Positions 16,562 through 25,496 of a stretch of 47,355 bases of DNA are shown one piece after another. The notes beneath the pieces were generated by a model. The model was not told where the DNA came from and searched no databases. It worked only from the letters and a program-made list of their open reading frames with translations. The stretch is from positions 1 to 47,355 of the forward strand of contig NZ_MOLY01000019.1 of NCBI RefSeq assembly GCF_001956315.1, given 5' to 3'. Each line of letters begins with the position of its first letter. Position 1 is the first letter of the stretch. This stretch comes from Sphingomonas montana. Its GTDB lineage: Bacteria > Pseudomonadota > Alphaproteobacteria > Sphingomonadales > Sphingomonadaceae. The position numbers and the translations under genes were made by a program.

Positions 16562-16838
16562 TGACCTTCACCCCGCGCCAGAACGCGATCCGGTCGCGGA
16601 TTTCCGCGGCGGCTTCCTTGGGATCGGGATAATACCATGCGGCATCGGGGTTCGCCGCGCCGTTCACGACCACCGAATGATAGTGCGCGGTCCCCTTCCA
16701 CGGGCAGACGCTCGTCGTGTTGCTCGGCGCCAGGATGCCCGGCAACACCGCATCGCGCGGGAAATAGGCATTGCCCTCGATCGTCACGATATCGTCCGAC
16801 CGTGCGATCACCTGTCCGTTCCAGCTTGCTTCGGCCAT
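16554..16838 (-). CDS. DUF427 domain protein, short form
   Basis: 94 residues covering a single DUF427 domain: GQVIARSDDIVTIEGNAYF, then CPWKGTAHYHSV at about 45-56 and DAAWYYPDPKEAA. The ATG at 16838 has an AGGAGA site seven bases upstream. It is the first of three overlapping genes. The longer paralogue at 2555-3148 shares the WKG..YH core but belongs to a different size class. Confidence 0.92.
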   Translation of the reverse strand: MAEASWNGQVIARSDDIVTIEGNAYFPRDAVLPGILAPSNTTSVCPWKGTAHYHSVVVNGAANPDAAWYYPDPKEAAAEIRDRIAFWRGVKVSA

Positions 16839-16885
16839 GTTTCGTCTCCTTGATGAACGGGACCAACGCGCCGCCGGCCGGATCG

Positions 16886-17209
16886 CTACCGTGGCACGCC
16901 GGCCCGGTCCAGTTCCGGTCCCAGCCGCCCGGTCAGCCATAGCGCCCACATCCGGAAATCCGCCGCCAGCGACCATAACGGGTGCCGGAACGTCGCCGGC
17001 CGGTTTCGTTCGACCAGGTAATGTGCGCCCCAGGCAAAGCCGTAGCCCGCGACCGGCACCAGCCACCAGAGCCACGACACGCCGGACAGCAGGGCCGCCA
17101 GCGCCAGCGCCACGACCAGGGTGGTGCCGGCATAATGCAGCGCCCGCGTCTGCGGCCGGGCATGTTCGCGCAGATAATGGGGCCAGAACGCCGCGAAACT
17201 CTCCATCAT
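16886..17209 (-). CDS. DUF962 (Mpo1-like) membrane protein
   Basis: 107 residues. It begins ESFAAFWPHYLREHARP, has the conserved RALHYAGT and then two hydrophobic helices (VVALALAALLSG, WLWWLVPVAGYGFAW), and continues AHYLVERNRPATFRHPLWSL. These His-containing motifs are typical of the DUF962/Mpo1 family, whose yeast member is a dioxygenase in fatty-acid alpha-oxidation. Whether the bacterial protein does the same is not established. It sits between the Crp-type regulator and the DUF427 gene with gaps of about 45 bases. Confidence 0.88.
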   Translation of the reverse strand: MMESFAAFWPHYLREHARPQTRALHYAGTTLVVALALAALLSGVSWLWWLVPVAGYGFAWGAHYLVERNRPATFRHPLWSLAADFRMWALWLTGRLGPELDRAGVPR

Positions 17210-17254
17210 CCTCTCCCGCCCGCGCCCCGGTTTCCGGGTCCGCGCGGGAACAGG

Positions 17255-18019
17255 TTAGCGCGGCTGCTTCTGCAGGTACAGATAGCCGGGGTCGAACTCC
17301 GCCAGCCGGGCCAGGCCGTCATTGTCGGTGATCGCCACCTCCCCGTTCCGGAATTCCAGCAGCCCGCGATCGCGCAGTTCGCGCAGCATCCGGTTCACGT
17401 GCACCGGTGTCAGCCCGGTGGCGTCGGCAATGTCGATCTGGGTCAGCGCCAGGCCGTAGCGCGCCTCGTTCGCCAGCCCCACGACCTCCAGCCGCGCCCG
17501 CAATTCGCAGAACAGATGCGCGATCCGCCCGACCGCGGAGCGCCGGCCGATCGACAGGATCCACTGCCGGTGGATCGCGGCGTCCAGCAGCGTCGAAAAC
17601 CACAGCATCCGGGTCAGGTGCGGCAGGCTTTCGCTGATCTGCCGCAGCCGGTCGTGCGGGAACACCGCGATCCGCACCGGCGTCAGCGCGGCCAGATTAT
17701 GTTCGAGATGTTTCAGCAGGAAACTGTGCAGGTCGGCGAAATCGCCCGGCACGTGCAGCGCCACGATCTGCCGCCGCCCGTCGCGCAGGTCCTTGTACCG
17801 GCACAGCAGCCCTTCGAGCAGCAGGTGGCTGCTCGACTGTTCCACCCCTTCGCGAACCAGGATTTCGTGCGGGCGAAATTCGCGCACTTCCCCCACCGAT
17901 TCGACCAGCGCACGCCGTTCGAAATCGGCGAGCGTATCGCGCCGCTCAAGTTTGCGGATCAACCGCTCGATCAATGCCCGCCCCCCGATACCCGCAACCG
18001 CCGCGCGACATGATGCCAC
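17255..18019 (-). CDS. Crp/Fnr-family transcriptional regulator
   Basis: 254 residues from a GTG. A TTG at 17974, giving 239 residues starting MIERLIRK, is an equally good start by family length. The N-terminal cyclic-nucleotide-binding-like beta-roll runs through EILVREGVEQSSSHLLLEG and LHVPGDFADLHSFLL. The C-terminal HTH is ALTQIDIADATGLTPVHVNR followed by MLRELRDRGLL. There are no Fnr-type N-terminal cysteines, so it is not an iron-sulfur oxygen sensor. It lies downstream of the M23 peptidase gene on the same strand, with the DUF962-to-PhnA run after it. Confidence 0.87.
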   Translation of the reverse strand: MASCRAAVAGIGGRALIERLIRKLERRDTLADFERRALVESVGEVREFRPHEILVREGVEQSSSHLLLEGLLCRYKDLRDGRRQIVALHVPGDFADLHSFLLKHLEHNLAALTPVRIAVFPHDRLRQISESLPHLTRMLWFSTLLDAAIHRQWILSIGRRSAVGRIAHLFCELRARLEVVGLANEARYGLALTQIDIADATGLTPVHVNRMLRELRDRGLLEFRNGEVAITDNDGLARLAEFDPGYLYLQKQPR

Positions 18020-18060
18020 GGCAAGCTATCGTTCCCCTATTGTCCCCCCGCCATGCAGGG

Positions 18061-19581
18061 TCAAGCGCCGGGCGGCGTATCGCGTCCGGCGCTTTGTCCC
18101 AGGGGTGCGCCGGCGCCCGTAACGGCGCCCGTACCGATCGCCATCAGCCGGCTCAGCACGGCACGGAACCGCCCGAGTTCCGCCCCCGCCAGCTGCGACG
18201 TCGTGACGAAACTGATCGTCGCGGGGTTGATCGCCATCCCGCCGCGATACACTTCGTAATGCAGGTGCGGCCCGGTCGACAGGCCGGTCGACCCGACATA
18301 GCCGATCACCTGGCCCTGCGCGACATGCGTGCCCGCCGGCACCACGATGCGGGACATATGGCCGTAACCGGTGCCCAGCCTGCCGCCATGCTGGATCTGC
18401 ACGAACTTGCCGTGCCCGCCATGCCAGCCGGCGAAGCGCACGATCCCGTCCGCCGCCGCCACGATCGGCGAGCCATAGGGCGCGGCAAAATCCATCCCCT
18501 TGTGCAGGCGGGAAAAGCCCAGCACCGGGTGCCGCCGCCAGCCGAAACCGGACGAGATCCGCCCGACCACCGGCGTGCGCATCAGTCCACGCCGTTCGCC
18601 CACGCCGGATGCCGCATACCATTGCCGGCGCCCGTCGATCGTCCATTCCAGCAACTGTACCCGGCCCCGCGCCTGATCCAGCCCGGCATAGAGCAGCTTG
18701 CCGACCTGCGTTTCGCCAGTGGCTGCGCGCGACTGTTCCACGATGATGTCGAACCGGTCGTCGGCCGCCACGTCGCGCCCGATCGACAGGCGCGATCCCA
18801 GCGCGCGCAGATAGGCCTCGACCGCCTTGGCCGGCGCACCCGCCGCCCGCGCGGCCAGGTACAATCCCGATCCCACCCGCCCGCGCACGCGCAGCGGCGT
18901 CGTGTCCACCGCGATCGGGGTGCGGACCAGCCGCAACCGCCCGCCCGCCCGCGTCACGCCCAGCGTCAGGTCGAACCGCGCGCGGAACGCCAGCTTTTCC
19001 AGCGGGCGTGCCTGCCCGCGGTCGGCCCGGCGACCCAGCGTCACGTCCATCCGCGTGCCCGGCGCGATGTCGGCCAGCGGCACCGCGCCCGCCACCATCG
19101 CGGCGATCGCCCCGGCCTCCGCCGCCCCGACGCCCGATCGTTCCAGCACGCGCACGAACCCGTCGCCGCGGCCCAGCGTCACGGTCAGGTCGATCGACGG
19201 TCGTTCCGGCGTATCGAGCAGCGGCCGTACCGCGCCGGTCGCCGCCATCCGCCGCCCGGTGTCGGCGCCCAGCGCCAGCGGCGCGATGCTCAGCGCGCGC
19301 GCCTCCTGCCACTGCGCCGCGGTCAGCGGTGCGGGTGCCGCGGGCGTCAGCGTCGGCATGGCCGGCCAGAAACAGGCGGCCGATGCGCACAGCGCGGTGC
19401 AGGTCGCCAGCCCGCGCCACCATGTCCGGCTGCCGATATCCGCGCCGAGATCGACGACCAGCTCCAGGTCGGCGACATGGTCCTCTACCCGCCGCCCGAA
19501 CCCGGCGGCCCGCGCGGGCAGGATATTGTCCAGGCTCAGCATGGCCGTGCCGCTGCCGAAACCCGATCCCTGGTCGCTCAT
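18061..19581 (-). CDS. M23-family metallopeptidase (peptidoglycan endopeptidase type)
   Basis: 506 residues. An N-terminal cytoplasmic stretch of about 55 residues precedes one hydrophobic segment (GLATCTALCASAACFWPAMP, about 57-76), so the protein is likely anchored in the inner membrane facing the periplasm. The catalytic domain at the C-terminal end has SSGFGWRRHPVLG, the first zinc His/Asp in HKGMDF, GYGHMS, and GPHLHYE. By family it cleaves cross-links or acts as a regulator in peptidoglycan remodelling. The start is MSDQ, with MYRMSDQ nine bases upstream as alternative. It is divergent from the helicase gene. Confidence 0.9.
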   Translation of the reverse strand: MSDQGSGFGSGTAMLSLDNILPARAAGFGRRVEDHVADLELVVDLGADIGSRTWWRGLATCTALCASAACFWPAMPTLTPAAPAPLTAAQWQEARALSIAPLALGADTGRRMAATGAVRPLLDTPERPSIDLTVTLGRGDGFVRVLERSGVGAAEAGAIAAMVAGAVPLADIAPGTRMDVTLGRRADRGQARPLEKLAFRARFDLTLGVTRAGGRLRLVRTPIAVDTTPLRVRGRVGSGLYLAARAAGAPAKAVEAYLRALGSRLSIGRDVAADDRFDIIVEQSRAATGETQVGKLLYAGLDQARGRVQLLEWTIDGRRQWYAASGVGERRGLMRTPVVGRISSGFGWRRHPVLGFSRLHKGMDFAAPYGSPIVAAADGIVRFAGWHGGHGKFVQIQHGGRLGTGYGHMSRIVVPAGTHVAQGQVIGYVGSTGLSTGPHLHYEVYRGGMAINPATISFVTTSQLAGAELGRFRAVLSRLMAIGTGAVTGAGAPLGQSAGRDTPPGA

Positions 19582-19812
19582 CCGGTACAAGCTGTTCCAT
19601 TCCCGTCGCTACGGTCGTTGATCGTGGCGCGTCGCCGGCCGTCCGCTCCGTCTCTGGCCGCCCACGGTTAAAGTCAATTTAACGGCCGGCGCGGGCGGCC
19701 CGGCATGCGACCGGACGCCCCGAACCCGCCACCGGCCGTGGAACCGGATCGTTCGCGCCGGCGGGTTGCCGAACCGCTTGCGTTTCGCGCGCGTCCACCC
19801 GACATTCGGATC

Positions 19813-22347
19813 ATGGGCTCGTCGGACAGTAAGCTTCTCGCCGTGCTGGGGCCGACCAACACCGGCAAGACCCACCTCGCGATCGAACGGATGTGCGCGC
19901 ATTCCAGCGGCATGATCGGCTTCCCGCTCCGCCTGCTGGCGCGCGAGGTCTATGACCGCGTGGTCCGGATCAAGGGCGAACGCTCGGTGGCGCTCATCAC
20001 CGGCGAGGAAAAGATCCTGCCACCGGAAGCGCGCTGGTTCCTGACCACCGCCGAATCGATGCCGCTCGACCGGGATTTCGCCTTCGTCGGGCTGGACGAG
20101 GCGCAGCTGGGCGCGGACCCGAACCGCGGCCATGTCTTCACCGATCGTCTGCTGCGCGCGCGGGGGCGGGAGGAAACGATGATCCTCGGCTCCGACGCGC
20201 TCCGCCCCATGCTGAAGGCACTGACCCCGGACGCCGACATCATCTCGCGCCCGCGCTTCTCCACCCTGTCCTATGCTGGCTCCACCAAGCTCTCGCGCCT
20301 GCCGCCCCGCTCTGCCATCGTCGCCTTCTCGGCGGAGGAGGTCTACGCCGTCGCCGAGATGCTCCGCCGGTTCCGCGGTGGTGCCGCCGTCGTGATGGGC
20401 GCGCTCAGCCCCCGCACGCGCAACGCGCAGGTCGCGATGTTCCAGGCGGGCGAGGTCGACTATCTCGTCGCCACCGACGCGATCGGCATGGGCCTCAACA
20501 TGGATGTCACCCATGTCGCCTTCGCCTCGCTCCGCAAATATGACGGCAAGCGCCAGCGCCGGCTGACCGTCGCCGAAATGGCGCAGATCGCCGGCCGCGC
20601 GGGCCGCCATCAGCGTGACGGCACGTTCGGCACGCTCAGCATGGAGGGGTCGCGCGGCGCCGCGTTCGAGGAGGAGGAGGTCCACGCGATCGAGGAGCAT
20701 CGCTTCCCCCCGCTCGAACAGCTCTACTGGCGCGACGGGCAACCGGGCACGGACTCCATCGACACGCTGATCGCCGACCTGGAACGCAAGCCGGACCACC
20801 GGTCCTTACGCAGCGCCCCCGAGGCCATCGACCTCGCCGTCCTGAAACGCCTGGCCGAGGAGCCGTGGGTGCGCGACCGCACACGCGGCGACCGCATGGT
20901 CCGGCGGCTCTGGTCCGCCTGCGGCCTGCCCGATTTCCGCAAGACCGGCGTCGATCCGCACAGCCGCCTCGTCGGCCGCGTCTACCGCCACCTGACCGAG
21001 GGCGAAGGCTATCTCCCCGCCCCGTGGTTCGCGGAGGAACTGGCGCGGCTCGACAATGTCCAGGGCGATGTCGAAACGATCGCGGACCGCATCGCCGGTG
21101 TCCGCACCTGGGCATACATCGCGCACCGCCCCGACTGGCTGGCCGATCCGGCGAAATGGGCGGAACGCACGCGCGAGCTTGAGGAGCGGTTGTCCGACGC
21201 GCTCCACCAGCGCCTGACGCAACGCTTCGTCGATCGCCGCACCGCGGTGCTGATGCGCGATCTGGGCGCACGCGGGATCGACGCGCTGCCCGTCGCGATC
21301 GACGATGCCGGGATCGTATCGGTGGCGGACGAACCGATCGGACGGCTGGAGGGGTTCCGCTTCCACGTCGATCCCGATGCCAAGCTGCTCGACAAGAAAC
21401 GCCTGCTCGCCGCCGCCGAACGCCGGCTGGGCGACACGCTCGGCGGCCGCGCCCGGTCGCTCGCAGCCGATCCGGACGACCGGTTCACGCTCGCCACCGA
21501 TCGCGGTCGCCCGGTCGCGATCTTCTGGCGCGGTGATGTCGTCGCGCGGCTGGAACGCGGGCGCACCGTCCTGTCACCGCGGATCGTCCTCCACCGCGCG
21601 CTCGACCTGCTCCGCACCCCCGACCGGATCCTGGTCGAGGATCGGCTGATCGCCTGGCTCATGACCACGGTCGACCGCGTCCTGCGTCCGCTGTCCGCGA
21701 TCGCCACCGCCGCCACCGATCCCGCCCGCCCGCCGCAACTCCGCGCGCTGCTCGCCCCGCTGGTGGACGCCGGCGGCACCATCGAACGCGCCGCGATCGC
21801 GCCCACCGTGGCGGCACTCGACCGCGACGGTAGGCGCGCCGCGCAGGCGCTGGGCGTCCGGATCGGCACGATGGACGTGTTCCACGCGGGCCTCCTGAAA
21901 CCCGAACCGATGCGCTGGCGGCTGGCACTCGCCGCGATCCGCGACGGGGGGCCGATGCCCGCCTGTCCCGCCGCCGGCTCCGTCACCGTCATGCTGCCGG
22001 AGGCGGAACCGGACCGCATCGCCTTCCACCGCGCCGGTTTCCGCCCGCTGGGCGGCCAGATGCTGCGCGTCGACATGATCGAACGGCTTGCCCGCATCGC
22101 GCACGACGGCCGGCCGGACGGCAAGGGCGGCCGCGCGCCGTTCGTGCCCGATCCCGCGCTCGCCACCTCGCTCGGCCTGGCGGCGGACGGGTTCGACCGG
22201 CTGATGCACATCCTGGGCTTCCGCGCCGCGCCGGACGGCTGGGCCTGGCGCGGGCGGCGCATGGACGTCCAGCCACCGCCCCCGCTGCCGCCGCGCCCCG
22301 GCAACATGTTCGGCGCGCTCGCCGCGCTGAAGGCGGGCCATGGCTGA
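19813..22347 (+). CDS. SUV3-like ATP-dependent RNA helicase
   Basis: 844 residues. Walker A is GPTNTGKT at residues 13-20. The Walker B-like segment is FVGLDEAQLGADPNRGH (about 93-109). A helicase C-terminal core follows with YLVATDAIGMGLNMDV and QIAGRAGRHQRDGTFG. The sequence follows the SUPV3L1/SUV3 family (mitochondrial RNA helicase), whose alphaproteobacterial relatives share this architecture with a long C-terminal extension. The role in bacteria is presumed RNA turnover. It overlaps the S4-domain gene by eight bases. An in-frame ATG lies upstream (19705), but the MGSSDSK start fits the domain boundary better. Confidence 0.9.
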   Translation: MGSSDSKLLAVLGPTNTGKTHLAIERMCAHSSGMIGFPLRLLAREVYDRVVRIKGERSVALITGEEKILPPEARWFLTTAESMPLDRDFAFVGLDEAQLGADPNRGHVFTDRLLRARGREETMILGSDALRPMLKALTPDADIISRPRFSTLSYAGSTKLSRLPPRSAIVAFSAEEVYAVAEMLRRFRGGAAVVMGALSPRTRNAQVAMFQAGEVDYLVATDAIGMGLNMDVTHVAFASLRKYDGKRQRRLTVAEMAQIAGRAGRHQRDGTFGTLSMEGSRGAAFEEEEVHAIEEHRFPPLEQLYWRDGQPGTDSIDTLIADLERKPDHRSLRSAPEAIDLAVLKRLAEEPWVRDRTRGDRMVRRLWSACGLPDFRKTGVDPHSRLVGRVYRHLTEGEGYLPAPWFAEELARLDNVQGDVETIADRIAGVRTWAYIAHRPDWLADPAKWAERTRELEERLSDALHQRLTQRFVDRRTAVLMRDLGARGIDALPVAIDDAGIVSVADEPIGRLEGFRFHVDPDAKLLDKKRLLAAAERRLGDTLGGRARSLAADPDDRFTLATDRGRPVAIFWRGDVVARLERGRTVLSPRIVLHRALDLLRTPDRILVEDRLIAWLMTTVDRVLRPLSAIATAATDPARPPQLRALLAPLVDAGGTIERAAIAPTVAALDRDGRRAAQALGVRIGTMDVFHAGLLKPEPMRWRLALAAIRDGGPMPACPAAGSVTVMLPEAEPDRIAFHRAGFRPLGGQMLRVDMIERLARIAHDGRPDGKGGRAPFVPDPALATSLGLAADGFDRLMHILGFRAAPDGWAWRGRRMDVQPPPPLPPRPGNMFGALAALKAGHG

Positions 22348-22723
22348 CGGCCTGCGGCTCGACAAATATCTCTGGTACGTCCGTATCGCGCGCACCCGCA
22401 CGCTGGCGGCGGATCTTGCGGCGGACGGCCATATCCGTATCGACGGCCGCACCGTCGCCCGCGCGCACGCCCCCGTCCGGGTCGGCAACGTCCTCAGCTT
22501 CGCGCTCCACGGCCGGGTCCGCATCCTGCGCGTGGAATCGATCCCCGCCCGCCGCGGTTCCGCGCCGGAAGCGCAGGCCTGCTATACCGACCTGTCGCCC
22601 CCGCCGGTCGTCGCGGGGGCCAACCCCGCGTCCGAAATCGCACCCGTCGATGCACCGGAACCGGCGCGGGACATAATGTCCGCATATCCCAGCTTCCCCG
22701 CCGCAAAGCCCGCGATCGGTTGA
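22340..22723 (+). CDS. S4 RNA-binding domain protein (Hsp15-like)
   Basis: 127 residues. The S4 domain occupies about 5-55: LRLDKYLWYVRIARTRTLA then GHIRIDGRTV and VRVGNVLSFAL. The C-terminal half is Pro/Ala-rich and probably disordered. The Hsp15 relatives bind free 50S subunits carrying nascent chains. The protein here keeps the Arg/Lys-rich face. It is co-transcribed with the helicase (eight-base overlap) and precedes fdxA by about 50 bases. Confidence 0.88.
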   Translation: MADGLRLDKYLWYVRIARTRTLAADLAADGHIRIDGRTVARAHAPVRVGNVLSFALHGRVRILRVESIPARRGSAPEAQACYTDLSPPPVVAGANPASEIAPVDAPEPARDIMSAYPSFPAAKPAIG

Positions 22724-22775
22724 CGTGCCTGTCCCCGCGCCATAGCAGGGCGCCGTCTCCATCCGGGAATCACGC

Positions 22776-23114
22776 ATGACCTACGTCGTCACAGACGCCT
22801 GCATCCGCTGCAAATATATGGACTGTGTCGAGGTGTGTCCCGTCGACTGCTTCTACGAAGGCGAGAACATGCTCGTCATCAACCCGTCCGAATGCATCGA
22901 TTGTGGCGTGTGCGAACCGGAATGTCCCGCCGAAGCGATCCTGCCCGATACCGAGAACGGCCTCGAAAAATGGCTCGAACTCAACACCAGCATGTCCGCC
23001 AACTGGCCGAACATCACGCGCAAGCGCGACGCGCCGGCCGATGCCGATGCGTGGAAGGACGTGCCCGACAAATATGACGCGCACTTCTCGGCCAACCCCG
23101 GCACCGGCGACTGA
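22776..23114 (+). CDS. fdxA: 7Fe-8S ferredoxin FdxA
   Basis: 112 residues. The cluster ligands are visible as [17 protein letters not shown] and [12 protein letters not shown]. This is the Azotobacter-type arrangement in which one cluster is [3Fe-4S] and the other [4Fe-4S]. The C-terminal extension after residue 60 is typical of alphaproteobacterial FdxA. It carries electrons in the cytosol, partners unknown. A strong hairpin follows 18 bases after the stop. Confidence 0.95.
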   Translation: MTYVVTDACIRCKYMDCVEVCPVDCFYEGENMLVINPSECIDCGVCEPECPAEAILPDTENGLEKWLELNTSMSANWPNITRKRDAPADADAWKDVPDKYDAHFSANPGTGD

Positions 23115-23131
23115 TAACCGCAGCGCCGGGC

Positions 23132-23156
23132 ATGCTGCGGCCGCCGGCCGCAGCAT
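23132..23156 (+). terminator. Hairpin downstream of fdxA
   Basis: A 12-base stem (ATGCTGCGGCCG / CGGCCGCAGCAT) with essentially no loop lies 18 bases after the fdxA stop. No T-run follows, so it may act with Rho or as an mRNA stabiliser rather than as a classical intrinsic terminator. Confidence 0.55.
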
Positions 23157-23333
23157 CCGTCCGGATCGCTGGCTTTTGGCCGGATTTTCCGCTACATGCC
23201 CGCCTGACCGGCGGATGTTCCTCGTCCGCCGACCGAGGAAACAGTTAGACGTGCCTGCTGCCGCGCCCGCGCGTCCCGTCCGGGATGGATCGCTGCCGCG
23301 TCGGTTCGGGCGTCGGCATGGAAAGGCTTCTAC

Positions 23334-23852
23334 ATGGCTGCAAAGGCGCTCAGCTTCGACGTCGGTGATTACGTCGTATACCCCAAGCACGGGGTCGGTC
23401 GCGTAATCGAACTGCAAAGCCAGGAGATCGCCGGCACGAAGCTCGAACTCTACGTCCTGCGGTTCGAGAAAGAGCGGATGACGCTCCGCGTTCCCACCAA
23501 CAAGGCCGAAAGCGTCGGCATGCGCAAGCTGTCGTCCAACGTCACGATGGACGAGGCGCTCGCGACGCTGAAGGGCAAGCCCAAGGTCAAGCGCACCATG
23601 TGGTCGCGCCGCGCGCAGGAATATGAAGCCAAGATCAACTCGGGCGACCTCGTGTCGATCGCCGAGGTGGTCCGCGACCTCTTCCGCGCCGACGACCAGC
23701 CGGAACAGAGCTATTCCGAACGGCAGATCTTCGAAGCCGCCACCAGCCGCCTCGCGCGCGAACTGGCGGCGATGGAACAGGTGGACGAGCCGAAGGCATC
23801 GGAAAAGATCCTCGACATCCTCCGCGCGGCCGCCACGATCCACAACAAGTAA
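23334..23852 (+). CDS. carD: CarD-family transcription regulator
   Basis: 172 residues. The N-terminal RNA-polymerase-interacting domain reads FDVGDYVVYPKHGVGRVIEL (about 8-27). The C-terminal helical domain contains MWSRRAQEYEAKINSGDL and RDLFRADDQPEQSYSER. CarD/CdnL proteins bind the RNA polymerase beta subunit and stabilise open promoter complexes, including those of rRNA genes. A GGAAAGG ribosome site precedes the ATG. The gene ends before a repeat and a good terminator. Confidence 0.95.
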   Translation: MAAKALSFDVGDYVVYPKHGVGRVIELQSQEIAGTKLELYVLRFEKERMTLRVPTNKAESVGMRKLSSNVTMDEALATLKGKPKVKRTMWSRRAQEYEAKINSGDLVSIAEVVRDLFRADDQPEQSYSERQIFEAATSRLARELAAMEQVDEPKASEKILDILRAAATIHNK

Positions 23853-23878
23853 GCAGGGCGGGCACCTTTCCCCGCCGT

Positions 23879-23955
23879 CATCCCGGCGAAAGCCGGGATC
23901 TCCCGCGCGCGAACCGCGCCCCCACCCCAAGCGCGACCCCGGCCCGCGCCGGGGT
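23879..23955. repeat. Dispersed CATCCCGGC-type inverted repeat
   Basis: CATCCCGGCGAAAGCCGGGATC forms a short stem, and a second hairpin (ACCCCGGCCCGCGCCGGGGT) follows. It shares its opening with the repeats at 13960 and 27981. Confidence 0.65.
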
Positions 23956-23978
23956 AACGGTCACACATCGAACGACGT

Positions 23979-24007
23979 AAAAAGGCGGTCCCCGGGGCCG
24001 CCTTTTT
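23979..24007 (+). terminator. Intrinsic terminator after carD
   Basis: AAAAAGGCGG and CCGCCTTTTT form a 10-base stem around a TCCCCGGGG loop, with a T-run in the right arm. It lies about 125 bases after the carD stop and could also act on minus-strand transcripts. Confidence 0.75.
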
Positions 24008-24066
24008 CGGTTGCCCCGGCGCACAGCCGCTGTACTATCTGACCATAACAGTGGAGATCCCGACCC

Positions 24067-24759
24067 ATGCGCCGCCTCGCCCCGATCGCCCTTGCCCTGC
24101 TTTTCGCGGCCGCGCAGGCCACCGCCGCATCCCCCGTGACGCGGCGTTTCCCGCTCACCGGCTTCCAGCAGGTCAGCCTGGGCAGTTCGGACGATGTGCA
24201 GGTCCAGGTCGGCCCCGCCTTCTCCGTCACCGCCAGCGGCCCGGCGGATGCGGTCGGGGTCCTGGCGATCGCCGTTTCGGGCGATACGCTGCGGATCACG
24301 CGCGAAGGGCGGATGGACGGCGACGATGACGGGGTCACCGTCACCGTCACGCTGCCGGTGCTGACCGGCGCGTCGGTGTCCGGATCGGGCGACATGACGG
24401 TGGCCCCGTTCCGCACCGCGCGCTTCTCGGGCGCGGTCGGCGGGTCGGGCGATCTCCGGCTGACGCGCGTCGATGCGGTGCGGATCGACCTGTCCGTCGC
24501 CGGGTCCGGGGATCTGACCGCCACCGGCCGCGCATCGGCCGCCAACCTGTCCGTCACCGGGCCGGGCGATCTCGACGCCGGGGAACTCAACGCCAACAAC
24601 GTCAGCGCGTCGGTCGCGGGATCGGGCGATCTGTCCGCCCGCGCCGTGCAGACCGCCAGCGCGTCGATCGCCGGGTCGGGGGACATCACCATTCACGGCC
24701 CGGCGCGCTGCACGATCAGCAAGGCCGGGTCGGGCGACGTGCATTGCAACGCCGGCTGA
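24067..24759 (+). CDS. Head-GIN/DUF2807 secreted protein 1
   Basis: 230 residues with a signal peptide (cleavage near ATA-AS, residue 20). From about residue 100 a short unit recurs every 20 or so residues: SGSGDM, GGSGDL, AGSGDL, GPGDL, AGSGDL, AGSGDI, AGSGDV. This ladder is typical of DUF2807 right-handed beta-helix proteins found in the cell envelope, function unknown. The repeated Ser-Gly-Asp turns could bind cations, but this is speculation. It overlaps the second DUF2807 gene by 16 bases. Confidence 0.87.
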   Translation: MRRLAPIALALLFAAAQATAASPVTRRFPLTGFQQVSLGSSDDVQVQVGPAFSVTASGPADAVGVLAIAVSGDTLRITREGRMDGDDDGVTVTVTLPVLTGASVSGSGDMTVAPFRTARFSGAVGGSGDLRLTRVDAVRIDLSVAGSGDLTATGRASAANLSVTGPGDLDAGELNANNVSASVAGSGDLSARAVQTASASIAGSGDITIHGPARCTISKAGSGDVHCNAG

Positions 24760-25451
24760 TCCTGCCCATCGCCACTGCGGCGCTGCTCTCCGCCGCCGCC
24801 GCGCCGGCCGCCACGCGCGGCTTCTCGGTCACCAGCTTCGACCGGATCCGGCTCGAAGGGCCGTTCGCGGTCACGCTCACCACCGGGGCCGGGGCGTCCG
24901 CGCGCGCCGATGGACCGGACCAGCGCATGCTGGAACGCGTGCGGATCGATGTCATGGGCCGCACCCTCGTCATCCGGCGCGACCGTGACACCACGTCCGG
25001 CGGCACGTTGAAGGGGATCCGCATCGCGCTGTCGACGCCCGCGCTGTCCGGCGCGTCCGTGCTGGGCGCGGGCAGCCTGACGGTCGCGGCGAACCGCGGC
25101 GCGCGTTTCGATGCCACCGTCTCGGGGGCCGGCGCGCTCGCCGTCACCGGGCTCGACACCGATCTGCTGAACGTCACCAGCACCGGCGCGGGCAGCACGA
25201 CGCTGGCCGGCCGCGCGCGCAACCTGCGCGCGGTAATGCAGGGCACCGGCACGATCGACGCCCCGACCCTGATCGCGCAGGACGCCGTCGTCACCACCGC
25301 CGGTTCGGGCACGCTCACCCTCACTGCGGTCCGCACCGCAAAGGTCGGCGCGACCGGCGGCGGCCTCGTCACCATCCTCGGCACACCCGCCTGCACGGTC
25401 ACCAGCGAAGGCACTGTCGAAGTCGTCTGCGAAGGCCCCAAACGCCGCTGA
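24744..25451 (+). CDS. Head-GIN/DUF2807 secreted protein 2
   Basis: 235 residues starting from TTG, with a signal peptide (cleavage near APA-AT). It is a paralogue of the preceding protein, but its ladder turns read LGAGSL, SGAGAL, TGAGST, GTGTI, GSGTL, so the Asp of the first protein's turns is replaced by Ser, Ala or Thr. It is translated from within the end of the first gene (16-base overlap), so the two are made together. Envelope localisation is expected, with no established function. Confidence 0.83.
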   Translation: MQRRLILPIATAALLSAAAAPAATRGFSVTSFDRIRLEGPFAVTLTTGAGASARADGPDQRMLERVRIDVMGRTLVIRRDRDTTSGGTLKGIRIALSTPALSGASVLGAGSLTVAANRGARFDATVSGAGALAVTGLDTDLLNVTSTGAGSTTLAGRARNLRAVMQGTGTIDAPTLIAQDAVVTTAGSGTLTLTAVRTAKVGATGGGLVTILGTPACTVTSEGTVEVVCEGPKRR

Positions 25452-25496
25452 CCCTGAAAACCCTCTCCCGTGAGGACGGGAAAGGCGGCAGAACCG

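Noticed and set aside
18026-19600. A 524-codon minus-strand frame overlapping the M23 peptidase gene
   Set aside because: It is the same strand in a different frame. Only the other frame shows HKGMDF and GPHLHYE.
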